This document shows, one piece after another, positions 9,547 through 18,720 of a stretch of DNA of 64,000 nucleotides. The position numbers were made by a program, and so were the translations under genes. The notes under the pieces were generated by a model, which was given only the letters and a program-made list of their open reading frames with translations, did not search any database and was not told where the DNA came from. Every line of letters begins with the position of its first letter. Position 1 is the first letter of the stretch. The stretch is from positions 2,914,001 to 2,978,000 of the forward strand of contig NC_021500.1 in NCBI RefSeq assembly GCF_000410515.1, read 5' to 3'. This DNA comes from Enterobacter sp. R4-368. Lineage in GTDB: Bacteria; Pseudomonadota; Gammaproteobacteria; Enterobacterales; Enterobacteriaceae.

Positions 9547-9951
9547 TTATCCTTTTTCATAGAGTACCGCCAGTAACTGCGCAGTATCATCTAAAGAAAT
9601 CAATGACTCATATACAGATTCGGCGTACTCGCCAGCATGCAAAAGCAGTATTGCGGATACTACCCGGGCGCGGCTAAATGAGATGATAGAATCAGTCTCG
9701 CCGTTTTCTTGCTTAATGAAATAGTCGTTATCCAGCGCCTCGCCGCGCTTTCTGCAGAACGCCAATTCAGGTTCAGTCAGGGTACCGTTGCGTTTCAACC
9801 CTGAGAACGCTTTATCCACATCGGCATCCTTCCAGCCCGAAACGTGTAAGGCATACTGGCAGGCAGCGATGGCAAGCTGGATGTTCTCTCTCGCTTGCAA
9901 CTGATCCATCTTCTGTGCCAGTGCGACAGAAATGGTCTGCAGTCTGTTCAT
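9547..9951 (-). CDS. Hypothetical helical protein, first gene of the cluster
   Basis: 134 residues, predicted mostly helical, with no membrane segment. It starts with MNRLQTISVALAQKM and carries a CxxRG element (FCRKRGEALDND) in the middle. The start follows GGGGAGCGGAAG, a good ribosome-binding site, and no gene precedes it within 190 bases, so it leads the leftward operon. Nothing in the sequence points to a catalytic function. Its linkage to three unrelated small genes, with no enzyme, fits an accessory or immunity cluster. Confidence 0.6.
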   Translation of the reverse strand: MNRLQTISVALAQKMDQLQARENIQLAIAACQYALHVSGWKDADVDKAFSGLKRNGTLTEPELAFCRKRGEALDNDYFIKQENGETDSIISFSRARVVSAILLLHAGEYAESVYESLISLDDTAQLLAVLYEKG

Positions 9952-10105
9952 CTTCCGCTCCCCACTTTGATTACGCGTTTTTACGATGTTCTAATGGATT
10001 ATCGGCAGTAACAAGCACAGAGAAAGAATTGTTTGTAGTAAAAATGCGATTTACCTTAAAGCGGTTTTTTTATTTAACTTAAGGCAAAAATTAGAAGCGG
10101 GAAAT

Positions 10106-10130
10106 AAAAAAGCCCCCAACCGGAGGCTTT
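10106..10130 (-). terminator. Rho-independent terminator of the LacI-type gene
   Basis: AAAGCC(C)CC and GG(A)GGCTTT pair around a short loop just beyond the repressor stop, and the leftward strand continues into T-rich sequence. Confidence 0.65.
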
Positions 10131-10141
10131 CAAAATAGCGA

Positions 10142-11098
10142 TTAGCGTTTGCTGACATCGGGAATAATTAAATCCCCGCGCACCCGATAAGCACCCAGCA
10201 CGCTCTGCGTTTTTTCATTTAGCCAGGCGACAATACGTGCCGCCATCGCGTCCATCGAATATTCGATAGCCGGAATAGTAGGAATGCCCGGCAAATGCAG
10301 TGAACCGGCGAGGCTGAAGACCATAATGTCGCCCGGCACCGATTTATTAAACGCCTGCAATTGCGGGATCACACGCTGGGCTTCCTGCTCATCCGCCACC
10401 AGCAACGCGTTGAAATTCAGGGTAGTTGCGTTATTGAGCAGCACCTGCAACGCAACAGAGGACGAAGTATCATCCATAAACACCAGGTTACGGTTAAACG
10501 GCAGGAAATTATTTTCCAGCGCCAGCTTATAGCCGTGCAGCACTTGATCCGCTGCGGCGGTGCGCGGGTGGATTAGCGCAATTTGTCGGCGGCTCTGGCT
10601 AATCAGGTAGTTACAGGCCGTTTCGGCGGCGAAGGCGTGATCAAATTGAATACAGTTGGGCGTGGCGTCGGCAGACTCAACACAATCCACCAGAATGACG
10701 TTTTCGTCGTCAATTTTGAGCGGAAAACGCGCGCCGATAATCAGCACATCGTCACACAGCCCGCAGGTCAGCTCATCCAGCGCGCTCATCACTTCCGCTT
10801 TGGTGTTGGCGAAGCGCAGCAGCAGATGTTTCTGGCTCTGGCTTAAATGCTTTTCCAGCGCGTAGAGGTAGCCGGTGGTTTGGTTGATATTGTCCTGGGC
10901 GCAGATAACACCGATGCAGCCTGTCGACTGGCTGAGCAATGACTGCGCGATAACATTGGGCCGATAATTCAGCTCTTCGACCGCTTTCAGCACCGCGAGG
11001 CGACTGGCTTCCTTAACGCCGCGCGAACCACTCAACACCCGTGAGACTGTGGCTTTCGACACCCCAGCTAAACGTGATACATCGTTGATTGTAGACAT
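10142..11098 (-). CDS. LacI-family transcriptional repressor of the beta-glucoside operon
   Basis: About 318 residues. The N-terminal helix-turn-helix reads STINDVSRLAGVSKATVSR and is followed by the hinge helix ending in YRPNVIAQSLLS; the remainder is a periplasmic-binding-protein-like sugar-sensing domain. The ATG at 11098 has a strong GGGGAGA ribosome-binding site, so the 17-residue upstream extension is not used. The gene is divergent from a PTS/6-phospho-beta-glucosidase operon, with two LacI-type palindromes in between. It therefore most likely represses that operon, and possibly itself, until the phosphorylated or free disaccharide is bound. Confidence 0.9.
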   Translation of the reverse strand: MSTINDVSRLAGVSKATVSRVLSGSRGVKEASRLAVLKAVEELNYRPNVIAQSLLSQSTGCIGVICAQDNINQTTGYLYALEKHLSQSQKHLLLRFANTKAEVMSALDELTCGLCDDVLIIGARFPLKIDDENVILVDCVESADATPNCIQFDHAFAAETACNYLISQSRRQIALIHPRTAAADQVLHGYKLALENNFLPFNRNLVFMDDTSSSVALQVLLNNATTLNFNALLVADEQEAQRVIPQLQAFNKSVPGDIMVFSLAGSLHLPGIPTIPAIEYSMDAMAARIVAWLNEKTQSVLGAYRVRGDLIIPDVSKR

Positions 11099-11193
11099 CT
11101 TTCTCCCCTGACAGACGCACATTGCGCCCGCAAAATCTAAATACTTCAACGGCTAATATATAACCACACGCAGTATAACGGTTTCGCTTTTTG

Positions 11194-11212
11194 ATGGAAA
11201 CCGATTTTCCAT
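11194..11212. promoter_or_regulatory. LacI-type operator, repressor-proximal
   Basis: ATGGAAA-CCGAT-TTTCCAT is an inverted repeat with seven-base arms and the CG centre common to LacI-family sites. It is the same element as at 11321 with one extra base, 96 bases upstream of the repressor start, and so suits autoregulation or looping. Confidence 0.7.
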
Positions 11213-11288
11213 TTTGCGCTTTTTGTTCTCAACAGAGTGCCAAATTCCGTGACGCAAATCCAATTACGGCATCAGATAATTCATAGAC

Positions 11289-11304
11289 ATTGACAGCTAT
11301 CACA
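11289..11304. promoter_or_regulatory. Possible CRP site upstream of the PTS operon
   Basis: ATTGA-N6-TCACA matches eight of ten positions of the CRP half-sites TGTGA-N6-TCACA. It lies 17 bases before the operator at 11321, a position suited to activation of a catabolic operon. Weak by sequence alone. Confidence 0.35.
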
Positions 11305-11320
11305 CTTCTGTGGCGAACAA

Positions 11321-11338
11321 ATGGAAACCGGTTTCCAT
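11321..11338. promoter_or_regulatory. LacI-type operator, perfect palindrome
   Basis: ATGGAAACC-GGTTTCCAT is a perfect 18-bp palindrome with the central CG characteristic of LacI-family operators. It lies 54 bases before the first PTS gene and is the probable primary binding site of the divergent repressor. Confidence 0.85.
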
Positions 11339-11391
11339 ATGATATCCAATCGACCCCGCAATAACTTTTTACACTTCGAGGATGGTTAACG

Positions 11392-11706
11392 ATGTTCAGG
11401 ATTATGTTGTGCTGTTCAGCCGGTATGTCCACCAGCTTACTGGTGAGGAAAATGCTGGAAGCCGCGAAGGAACGCGATATCCCGGTAGAGATCGACGCGT
11501 ATGGCGTCGCGGAGTTCGACACGCAATTTCCGCGTTACCAGGTCGTGCTTCTCGGACCGCAAGTCAAATACATGTTAAACACGCTGTCAGAAAAGGCCGC
11601 CGCTCAGGGTATTCCGGTCCAACCCATCAACCCGATGGACTACGGAATGCAACGTGGCAATGAGGTACTGGACTATGCACTGTCGCTCATAGAAGCGGCG
11701 CATTAA
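11392..11706 (+). CDS. PTS lactose/cellobiose-type IIB component
   Basis: 104 residues with the phospho-cysteine loop CCSAGMSTSLL at the N-terminus (Cys8 aligns with the active Cys10 of E. coli ChbB) and the VVLLGPQVKYML element of the family. It transfers phosphate from IIA to the incoming sugar bound by IIC on the cytoplasmic side. It opens a five-gene operon IIB-IIC-glucosidase-IIA-porin; IIC follows after 12 bases. The start at 11392 has GAGG upstream; an internal ATG at codon 5 is a less likely alternative. Confidence 0.9.
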   Translation: MFRIMLCCSAGMSTSLLVRKMLEAAKERDIPVEIDAYGVAEFDTQFPRYQVVLLGPQVKYMLNTLSEKAAAQGIPVQPINPMDYGMQRGNEVLDYALSLIEAAH

Positions 11707-11718
11707 AAAGGTGTTCTT

Positions 11719-13047
11719 ATGAGTTCCTTATATCAATCAATGATTACGGTTATTGAGCAAAGCATTACGCCGCTGGCCGGTCGCCTCGGGCAACAGAAGT
11801 ACGTTATCGCTATTCGCGACGGTTTTACCGCCGCGCTGCCGTTTATGATCATCGGCTCGTTTATGCTGGTGTTTATCTTCCCGCCGTTTTCCGCCGACAC
11901 CACCGTTGGTTTCGCCCGCGCGTGGCTCGATTTCTCCACCGAATACCGCGCGCAGTTGATGCTGCCGTTTAACCTCAGCATGGGGGTAATGACCTTCTTT
12001 ATCTCCGTCGGGATCGGCGCGAGCCTGGGTCGCCAGTTTAACCTCGACCCGGTAATGACCGGCCTGCTGGCGTTTATGGCGTTTCTGCTGGTCGCCGCAC
12101 CGTATGCCGATGGCAAAATTTCTACCCAGTATCTCTCCGGGCAGGGCATTTTCACCGCGCTGCTGACATCGATTTACTCCACCCGCGTTTACGCCTGGCT
12201 TAAGCAGCACAACATCACCATTCGTCTGCCAAAAGAGGTGCCGACCGGCGTTGCCCGTTCGTTTGAAATCCTCATTCCGGTGCTGGTGATCATTGGTACG
12301 CTGCACCCGCTGAACCTGTTTATTGAAGCGCAAACCGGCATGATCCTGCCGCAGGCGATTATGCACGTGCTGGAACCGCTGGTCTCCGCGTCCGATTCCC
12401 TGCCTGCCATTCTGCTTTCCGTGCTGCTGTGCCAGATCTTCTGGTTCGCCGGTATCCACGGTTCGCTGATTGTCACCGGCATCATGAACCCGTTCTGGAT
12501 GGCAAACCTCTCCGCCAACCAGGCCGCACTGGCTGCGGGCGCTGCGCTGCCGCACGTTTATCTGCAAGGTTTCTGGGATCACTACTTGCTGATTGGCGGC
12601 GTCGGTTCCACCCTGCCGCTGGCGTTCCTGCTGCTGCGTAGCCGCGTCGCGCATCTGCGCACCATCGGCAAAATGGGCGTCGTACCGAGCTTCTTTAACA
12701 TCAACGAACCGATTCTGTTCGGCGCGCCGATCATCATGAACCCGATGCTGTTTGTGCCGTTTGTTTGCGTGCCGTTGGTGAACGCCGTGCTGGCTTACAC
12801 CGCCACCAAAATGGGTCTGCTGGCGCAAGTCGTCTCCCTGACACCGTGGACAACGCCTGCGCCTATCGGTGCGTCCTGGGCGGCGAACTGGGCCTTTAGC
12901 CCGGTGGTGATGTGCCTGATTTGTATGGTGATGTCCGCCCTGATGTATCTGCCGTTCCTGCGTGCTTACGAGCATTCATTAATGAAAGCAGAAGAAGAAA
13001 AAGCGCAGAGCAGCGCGCCGATGACGGAAACCGTCCGCAGTAACTAA
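11719..13047 (+). CDS. PTS lactose/cellobiose-type IIC permease
   Basis: 442 residues with about ten membrane segments, typical of ChbC/CelB-family IIC permeases. The conserved FFNINEPILFGAPIIMNP segment near residue 335 carries the NEPxxFG signature around the catalytic/sugar-binding glutamate. It imports a beta-glucoside (cellobiose, chitobiose or an aryl glucoside such as arbutin or salicin) with phosphorylation. A GGTGTTCTT stretch precedes the ATG and the gene is closely linked to IIB. Confidence 0.92.
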   Translation: MSSLYQSMITVIEQSITPLAGRLGQQKYVIAIRDGFTAALPFMIIGSFMLVFIFPPFSADTTVGFARAWLDFSTEYRAQLMLPFNLSMGVMTFFISVGIGASLGRQFNLDPVMTGLLAFMAFLLVAAPYADGKISTQYLSGQGIFTALLTSIYSTRVYAWLKQHNITIRLPKEVPTGVARSFEILIPVLVIIGTLHPLNLFIEAQTGMILPQAIMHVLEPLVSASDSLPAILLSVLLCQIFWFAGIHGSLIVTGIMNPFWMANLSANQAALAAGAALPHVYLQGFWDHYLLIGGVGSTLPLAFLLLRSRVAHLRTIGKMGVVPSFFNINEPILFGAPIIMNPMLFVPFVCVPLVNAVLAYTATKMGLLAQVVSLTPWTTPAPIGASWAANWAFSPVVMCLICMVMSALMYLPFLRAYEHSLMKAEEEKAQSSAPMTETVRSN

Positions 13048-13084
13048 GCCGTAACGCATTCGCAGTAACGAAAAGGAGTCGGTA

Positions 13085-14473
13085 ATGAAATACGTATTTC
13101 CCGCAAACTTCTGGTGGGGCAGCGCCAGCTCTGCGCTGCAAACCGAAGGGGAAAGCCAGCAAGGCGGTAAAAGCGCAACCACATGGGATGCCTGGTTTGC
13201 CAGCCAACCGTGGCGCTTTCACCAGCAGATTGGGCCGCAAGAGACCTCGACGTTTTATCGCCACTGGCGGCAGGACATCGCGCTGTTAAAGCAGCTCAAG
13301 CACAACAGCTTTCGCACCTCTATCAGCTGGTCACGGCTGATCCCGGATGGCGATGGTGAAGTGAATCCGCAGGCGGTGGCGTTCTATAACGAGGTCATCG
13401 ACGAGCTGCTGGCGCAGGGTATTACGCCGTTTATCACGCTGTTTCACTTCGATATGCCGATGGTGATGCAGGAAAAAGGCGGCTGGGAAAGCCGGGAAGT
13501 GGTGCAGGCTTTCAGCCGCTACGCGCAAATCTGTTTCGAGCTGTTTGGTGATCGGGTTCATCACTGGTTCACCTTTAACGAGCCGATTGTGCCGGTAGAG
13601 GGCGGTTATCTGTACGATTTCCATTACCCGAACGTGGTGGATTTTAAACGTGCGGCCACGGTGGCGTACCACACGGTACTGGCGCATGCCAGCGCGGTGA
13701 GAGCATTTCGCGCCGGGTTTTACGCCGGTGAGATTGGCATTGTGTTGAACCTGACGCCGTCCTATCCACGTTCGCAGCACCCGGCGGATGTGAAAGCGGC
13801 GCACTATGCCGATTTGCTGTTCAATCGCAGTTTTCTCGACCCGGTACTGCGCGGCGAGTATCCCGCTGACCTGGTGGCGCTGCTCAAAGAGTATGACCAG
13901 TTGCCCGCCTGCCAGCCGGACGATATCGCGCTGATTGCAGAAGGGAAAATCGACCTGCTCGGCATTAACTATTACCAGCCACGGCGGGTAAAGTGCCGGG
14001 ACAGCGCGGTCAATCCCGATGCGCCGTTTATGCCGGAGTGGTTGTTTGATTATTACGAAATGCCAGGGCGCAAAATGAACCCGTATCGCGGGTGGGAAAT
14101 TTATGAGCCGGGTATTTACGATATTCTCACGAACTTACGCGTCAATTACGGTAACCCACGCTGTTTTATTTCCGAAAACGGTATGGGCGTCGAGAACGAA
14201 CAGCGTTTTATTGAAGATGGGCAAATAAACGATAGCTATCGTATTACGTTTGTTCGCGATCATCTTATCTGGCTGCATAAAGGAATTAGCGAAGGGTGTC
14301 ATTGCCTTGGCTACCATATGTGGACATTTATTGATAACTGGTCATGGTGTAATGCCTATAAAAACCGCTACGGTTTTGTGCAATTAGATCTGGCAACGCA
14401 AAAACGTACCATTAAGAAAAGTGGAGAGTGGTTTGCCGCCACCGCTGAAAATAATGGTTTTACTCAGGATTAA
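13085..14473 (+). CDS. 6-phospho-beta-glucosidase, glycoside hydrolase family 1
   Basis: 462 residues, the usual GH1 length. The acid/base glutamate is Glu166 in FTFNEP and the nucleophile is Glu364 in FISENG; the N-terminal FWWGSASSALQTEG motif is the GH1 glycone-binding signature. Near the C-terminus the family segment around YKNRYGFVQLD is present, whose lysine and tyrosine bind the 6-phosphate in phospho-glucosidases. It hydrolyses the 6-phospho-disaccharide delivered by the adjoining PTS to glucose 6-phosphate and glucose or aglycone. An AAGGAG ribosome-binding site lies before the ATG at 13085. The IIA gene follows with no gap. Confidence 0.93.
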   Translation: MKYVFPANFWWGSASSALQTEGESQQGGKSATTWDAWFASQPWRFHQQIGPQETSTFYRHWRQDIALLKQLKHNSFRTSISWSRLIPDGDGEVNPQAVAFYNEVIDELLAQGITPFITLFHFDMPMVMQEKGGWESREVVQAFSRYAQICFELFGDRVHHWFTFNEPIVPVEGGYLYDFHYPNVVDFKRAATVAYHTVLAHASAVRAFRAGFYAGEIGIVLNLTPSYPRSQHPADVKAAHYADLLFNRSFLDPVLRGEYPADLVALLKEYDQLPACQPDDIALIAEGKIDLLGINYYQPRRVKCRDSAVNPDAPFMPEWLFDYYEMPGRKMNPYRGWEIYEPGIYDILTNLRVNYGNPRCFISENGMGVENEQRFIEDGQINDSYRITFVRDHLIWLHKGISEGCHCLGYHMWTFIDNWSWCNAYKNRYGFVQLDLATQKRTIKKSGEWFAATAENNGFTQD

Positions 14474-14791
14474 ATGACAATGATTGAACTCGAAGAAGCG
14501 GTAATGGAAATTATCGTCAACGCCGGACAGTCGCGCAGCCTGTGCTTTGAAGCGCTGCGCGCAGCAAGGGCGGGCAATCTTGATGAAGCGCGCCAGTTGC
14601 TGAAGGAGGCGGATGGCTACTCGCGCCAGGCGCATCACATGCAAACCAAATTAATCGAACAGGATGCGGGCGAAGCCCGGCAACCGATGACATTAATTAT
14701 GGTACACGCGCAGGATCATTTAATGACATCATTATTAGCGCGTGAGTTATCCGAAGAGATAATTCAGCTTCACACTTTATATCGGCAATAA
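14474..14791 (+). CDS. PTS lactose/cellobiose-type IIA component
   Basis: 105 residues, a ChbA/LacF-like three-helix protein. MVHAQDHLMTS contains the phosphorylation site; His78 aligns with His89 of E. coli ChbA. QARQLLKEAD-like spacing and the N-terminal LEEAVMEIIVNAGQSRS helix agree with the family. The start codon directly follows the TAA of the glucosidase gene, so translation is coupled; the second in-frame ATG two codons on is an alternative. It accepts phosphate from HPr and passes it to the IIB at 11392. Confidence 0.92.
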   Translation: MTMIELEEAVMEIIVNAGQSRSLCFEALRAARAGNLDEARQLLKEADGYSRQAHHMQTKLIEQDAGEARQPMTLIMVHAQDHLMTSLLARELSEEIIQLHTLYRQ

Positions 14792-14872
14792 TTAACGGAG
14801 AATTGATTACGGTAAATCTTAATTAAGCTGTACCCGCATTTAAAAAATAAAAGCAGTTCGTAATGGTGATGG

Positions 14873-14908
14873 CAATAATCTCTGCCCGGTCACCCGGGAT
14901 GGTTATTG
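14873..14908 (+). promoter_or_regulatory. Intercistronic hairpin before the porin gene
   Basis: CAATAA/TTATTG and the inner CCCGG/CCGGG arms form an interrupted stem in the 148-base gap between IIA and the porin. There is no T-run. It could stabilise upstream mRNA or attenuate porin expression, or be incidental. Confidence 0.35.
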
Positions 14909-14939
14909 TCTGAGAATAACTTACTAAATTGAGATAACC

Positions 14940-16319
14940 ATGAGAATTAATAAAAAACTTCCAGTGGCGCTGGCGGTTGCGGCCACCCTTTGCTCTGGCT
15001 CCGTCTTCGCACAAGAGTTTACCCAAGAGCAAATCGATGCCATCGTCGCCAAGGCGGTGGATAAAGCGCTGGCGGAACGCCAGGCGAAAATGGACGCCGC
15101 CGTGAATAAAAAAGCGGATGTGGTGGTGGAACCGCAAAGCGCGGCGCAAACCCCGGATTTGGCGGTGCCTTACGGCCTGAAATTTAGCGGTTACGCCCGT
15201 TATGGCGCGCATTTCCAGTCTGGCGATCAGAAATATGTTGGCGTCGATGGCTCCTATAACGGCGCGTCGGCGATTGGTCGTCTGGGCAACGAAGGCAACG
15301 GCGGTGAATTCCAGCTCTCCAAAGCCTTTAAAGGCGACAACGGCGCAATCTGGGACGTCAACGTGATGTTCGACCACTGGGGCGACGAAGTTAACCTGAA
15401 AAAAGCCTATGCCGGGGTGACCAACCTGCTGGCATCCAACCCGAACGCCTACTTCTGGGCGGGACGTGATTTCCACCAGCGTCCACAACAGGGCATCAAC
15501 GACTACTTCTGGATGAACCACGACGGCCAGGGCGCCGGGGTAAAAAACTTCGATATCGGCGGCGTGCAGTTTGATGTCGCGGCTGTTGGTTCGGTGGCAT
15601 CCTGTAGCCCGGAAGTGCTGGAAGATGAAGCCAACCCGTCACGCATCACCTGTACTGGCGGCTCCAACGTCGGCGATAAAGGTAACTATGCGGTGACCTC
15701 CAAAATCCACGGCATGAAAGTCGGCCCGCTGGATCTGGAAATCTACGCTAACTACGGTTTTGATTCGAAAGCGATTGAAAGCGATGCCCGTCTGAAAGCC
15801 TGGCAAGGTGGTGCGGTGTTGAGCCACACCTACGACCACGGCATTAACAAACTGATCGCGCGCTACTCCGATAACGCGGATAACAGCGTATTTAACAAAA
15901 CCGACGATCTGACCGCGATTTACGCCAGCTTCGAAGGCAGCTACAAATTCTCCCGGCAGACGCAGGTGGACTACCTGCTCGCGTACCACGACTACGACAA
16001 CAGCGCCAACAAAGCGGATAACCGCCGCAACTATGGCGCGATTGTCCGCCCGATGCACTGGTGGAACGATGTGCACTCCACCTGGCTGGAACTGGGTTAT
16101 CAACGCGTAGATTATGATGACGGCGGCGATAACCACGGCTGGAAAGCAACCCTGTCGCAGAACATCTCTATCGCGATGGGACCAGAGTTCCGCCCGATGC
16201 TGCGCTTCTACGTGACCGGCGGCGAAGTGGATAACAAACGCACCGCACGCGTGAACGGCACCAACGACTCGACGCTCGATTCGTTCAACATCGGCGCGAT
16301 GTGGGAAGCCTGGTGGTAA
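14940..16319 (+). CDS. Outer-membrane carbohydrate porin (LamB/ScrY/BglH family)
   Basis: 459 residues with a signal peptide (KKLPVALAVAATLCSGSVFA, cleavage near residue 24). A short acidic helical segment resembling a coiled coil (TQEQIDAIVAKAVDKALAE) precedes an 18-strand-type maltoporin barrel. Recognisable blocks are KFSGYARYGAHF, YFWAGRDFHQRPQQGINDYF and the terminal aromatic WEAWW expected for outer-membrane insertion. The N-terminal helical extension is like that of ScrY and BglH. It admits the beta-glucoside through the outer membrane and completes the operon, followed by a strong hairpin. Confidence 0.9.
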   Translation: MRINKKLPVALAVAATLCSGSVFAQEFTQEQIDAIVAKAVDKALAERQAKMDAAVNKKADVVVEPQSAAQTPDLAVPYGLKFSGYARYGAHFQSGDQKYVGVDGSYNGASAIGRLGNEGNGGEFQLSKAFKGDNGAIWDVNVMFDHWGDEVNLKKAYAGVTNLLASNPNAYFWAGRDFHQRPQQGINDYFWMNHDGQGAGVKNFDIGGVQFDVAAVGSVASCSPEVLEDEANPSRITCTGGSNVGDKGNYAVTSKIHGMKVGPLDLEIYANYGFDSKAIESDARLKAWQGGAVLSHTYDHGINKLIARYSDNADNSVFNKTDDLTAIYASFEGSYKFSRQTQVDYLLAYHDYDNSANKADNRRNYGAIVRPMHWWNDVHSTWLELGYQRVDYDDGGDNHGWKATLSQNISIAMGPEFRPMLRFYVTGGEVDNKRTARVNGTNDSTLDSFNIGAMWEAWW

Positions 16320-16327
16320 GGTAACAA

Positions 16328-16363
16328 AACCGGAGGCGGTCCCCCCTCATGCCGCCTCCGGTT
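16328..16363 (+). terminator. Hairpin after the beta-glucoside operon
   Basis: AACCGGAGGCGG and CCGCCTCCGGTT pair perfectly over twelve bases with a twelve-base loop eight bases after the porin stop. The T-run is poor, so termination may be partial or protein-assisted. Confidence 0.65.
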
Positions 16364-16433
16364 AAACTCTGTACATGTGTTATGATGCGCGGCCTTACGA
16401 TAAGTAAACAGCATCACAGAGTTGGGTTAGCAC

Positions 16434-17336
16434 ATGGGTTCGAGCAAGAAAGGGATGTTTTACGTCCTGGCCGCCGCCGTTTTATGGGGCAGTTCCGGGG
16501 TTTGCGCGCAGTACATAATGCAGAAAAGTCATATCTCCTCGCCGTGGCTGACGATGACGCGACTGCTGTTCACCGGCGTGATTTTGTTAACGCTGTCGTT
16601 TGTCCACGGTGACAAAATTTTCGCCATCCTGAAAAACCGCAAAGACGCCTTTAGCCTGCTGTTCTTCTCGCTGTTTGGCGCGCTAACCGTGCAGCTCACT
16701 TTCCTGCTGACGATTGAAAAATCCAACGCCGCCACCGCGACGGTGCTGCAATTTCTCTCCCCGACGATTATCGTGGCGTGGTTCGCGCTGGTGCGCAAAG
16801 CGCGCCCCACCTTCCCCGTGGCGTCGGCGATTGTCACTTCGCTTATCGGTACATTTTTACTGGTGACGCACGGCAATCTGACGTCGCTCTCTATCTCGCC
16901 TGAAGCGCTGCTGTGGGGCATTGTCTCGGCGTTTGCCGCCGCGTTTTACACTACCTACCCTTCGCAGCTTATCGCCCGTTACGGTACGCTGCCGATTGTC
17001 GGCTGGAGTATGTTGCTGGCGGGACTGATGCTGACGCCCTTCTTTGGCGGTCAGGGAAATGATGTTGTGGTGAATGGCCGCCTGCTGATGGCGTTCTTCT
17101 ACCTGGTGGTGATTGGCACCGCGCTGACGTTTAGCCTCTATCTGAAAGGCGCGCAGATGATTGGCGGCTCGAAAGCCAGCATTCTGAGTTGCGCCGAACC
17201 GCTGAGCAGCGCCCTGCTGTCAGTGGCGCTCCTCGGCGTGGCGTTTTCGCTGCCGGACTGGCTCGGCACGCTGCTGATTGTCTCGTCGGTATTGCTGATT
17301 TCCTGGGATTCGCGGCGCAAAATACGCGCCGCATAA
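16434..17336 (+). CDS. yicL: EamA/DMT-family inner-membrane transporter YicL
   Basis: 300 residues with ten predicted membrane spans in two EamA repeats. The protein follows E. coli YicL closely: [20 protein letters not shown] at the start, [20 protein letters not shown] in the middle and [20 protein letters not shown] in the second repeat. The substrate is not known; the family exports amino acids or other metabolites. The ATG at 16434 starts MGSSKKGM, as in E. coli (MGSTRKGM). It is convergent with nepI, with only ten bases between stops, the same neighbourhood as in E. coli. Confidence 0.9.
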   Translation: MGSSKKGMFYVLAAAVLWGSSGVCAQYIMQKSHISSPWLTMTRLLFTGVILLTLSFVHGDKIFAILKNRKDAFSLLFFSLFGALTVQLTFLLTIEKSNAATATVLQFLSPTIIVAWFALVRKARPTFPVASAIVTSLIGTFLLVTHGNLTSLSISPEALLWGIVSAFAAAFYTTYPSQLIARYGTLPIVGWSMLLAGLMLTPFFGGQGNDVVVNGRLLMAFFYLVVIGTALTFSLYLKGAQMIGGSKASILSCAEPLSSALLSVALLGVAFSLPDWLGTLLIVSSVLLISWDSRRKIRAA

Positions 17337-17346
17337 GCCGACTGGT

Positions 17347-18531
17347 TTACGCTTTTACCCGCACTTTCGCGGCCACCAGCAGCGCCGTTAACAGCATCAG
17401 GCTACCGGAAAGGACCAGCGGCGAAAGTAAACCGTAATGATCGAGGGCAAAGCCGCCAATCGCCGCGCCGCAGGTGTTGGCAAGCTGGATCACCGCCACC
17501 TGAATAGAACCGGCTTTTTCTGCCTGATCGGCAAGCGTGCGGGTGATCCATGTTGACCAGCCCACCGGGATCAGCGCAAAACCCAGCCCCCAGATAATGG
17601 CGATGCCCGCCGCGACAACCTTATCGCTGCCCCACAGAATCAGCACCAGGGCGCTAATGGCCAGGGTTAACGGTGCCAGCGCCAGCGCCAGTTTCACCGA
17701 GCGCTTCATCACCACCGAGGAGAACGACGTGCCGACAAAGCTGGCGATACCGAAGCTCAGCAGCACTAATGTCAGCCCGTCGACATCAAACCCGGCGAGA
17801 TTCATATAAACCGGGCGAATATAGGTGAAAAACGAAAACTGCCCGGCGAAGACCATAAAAATGGCAATCATCCCGGCCAGTACACCGGGGCGCTTGAGCA
17901 GGCCGAACATGTTCTCGTGGTGCTCGGTTTTCCCCGGCAGCGACGGCAATGCCTGCCACACCCAGATGATGCAGGCCGCGCCCATCAGCGCCGCGCCGTT
18001 AAACACATTGCGCCAGCCAATAATGCCACCAAGAAAACTACCGAGCGGGGCCGCGATCACCAGCGCAATCGACACCGCGCCAAAGATCACCGACAGCGCT
18101 TTTGGCACAACGCGCATCGGCACCAGCCGCATGGTTAGCGACGCCGACATCGCCCAGAAACCGCCTAACGCCAGGCCAAGGCAGGCCCGACCCAGCAGCA
18201 GCAGGGTAAAATTGGTGGCGAACGACACCAGCAGGCAGGAAAGCGTAAGCAGCACCGCGAACGCGATCACCACATAGCGGCGGTCGGCAGCACGGATAAC
18301 CGTGGTGATAAACAGGCTGGCAAACATCGCAACAAACGCCGTCACGGTGACGGTTTGCCCGGCGAGACCTTCCGACACTCCCAGATCCAGCGCCATGGGC
18401 GTGAGCAGGCTTACCGGCAAAAACTCCACGGTTATCAGGCAAGCCACGCAAAACGCCACGGCGAATACCGCCGACCAGTTCGGGCGACTTACCGTATCCA
18501 TAGAAGATTGCGTTACAGATTGCTCACTCAT
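17347..18531 (-). CDS. nepI: Purine ribonucleoside efflux pump NepI (MFS)
   Basis: 394 residues with twelve membrane spans. [23 protein letters not shown] N-terminus, [13 protein letters not shown] and the first-loop AADRRYVVI, together with [18 protein letters not shown], match E. coli NepI (YicM) almost residue for residue. NepI is a proton-driven exporter of inosine, guanosine and 6-mercaptopurine nucleoside analogues. The ATG at 18531 has an AGGTAACC ribosome-binding site. Upstream is a 190-base gap with its promoter. Confidence 0.93.
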   Translation of the reverse strand: MSEQSVTQSSMDTVSRPNWSAVFAVAFCVACLITVEFLPVSLLTPMALDLGVSEGLAGQTVTVTAFVAMFASLFITTVIRAADRRYVVIAFAVLLTLSCLLVSFATNFTLLLLGRACLGLALGGFWAMSASLTMRLVPMRVVPKALSVIFGAVSIALVIAAPLGSFLGGIIGWRNVFNGAALMGAACIIWVWQALPSLPGKTEHHENMFGLLKRPGVLAGMIAIFMVFAGQFSFFTYIRPVYMNLAGFDVDGLTLVLLSFGIASFVGTSFSSVVMKRSVKLALALAPLTLAISALVLILWGSDKVVAAGIAIIWGLGFALIPVGWSTWITRTLADQAEKAGSIQVAVIQLANTCGAAIGGFALDHYGLLSPLVLSGSLMLLTALLVAAKVRVKA

Positions 18532-18720
18532 TGGTTACCTGCTTAGTTTTTATTCGTGAAAGTCGCGCAGTGTAACATTCAAAATGTGTGACGCAATTAA
18601 CAATTTGGCAACTCTGTGGCGGCGATGAATTCAACCGCCAGGCACAAAGCGTGTCCGCCAGTGTGTATATGGAGCCGCGGCATGACTGCGATGAGGTTTA
18701 TGCCGCGACACCAGCACGGT

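Noticed and set aside
11737..12975. 412-codon open frame antisense to the IIC permease
   Set aside because: Low-complexity His/Arg/Gln composition; the sense permease has clear family motifs.
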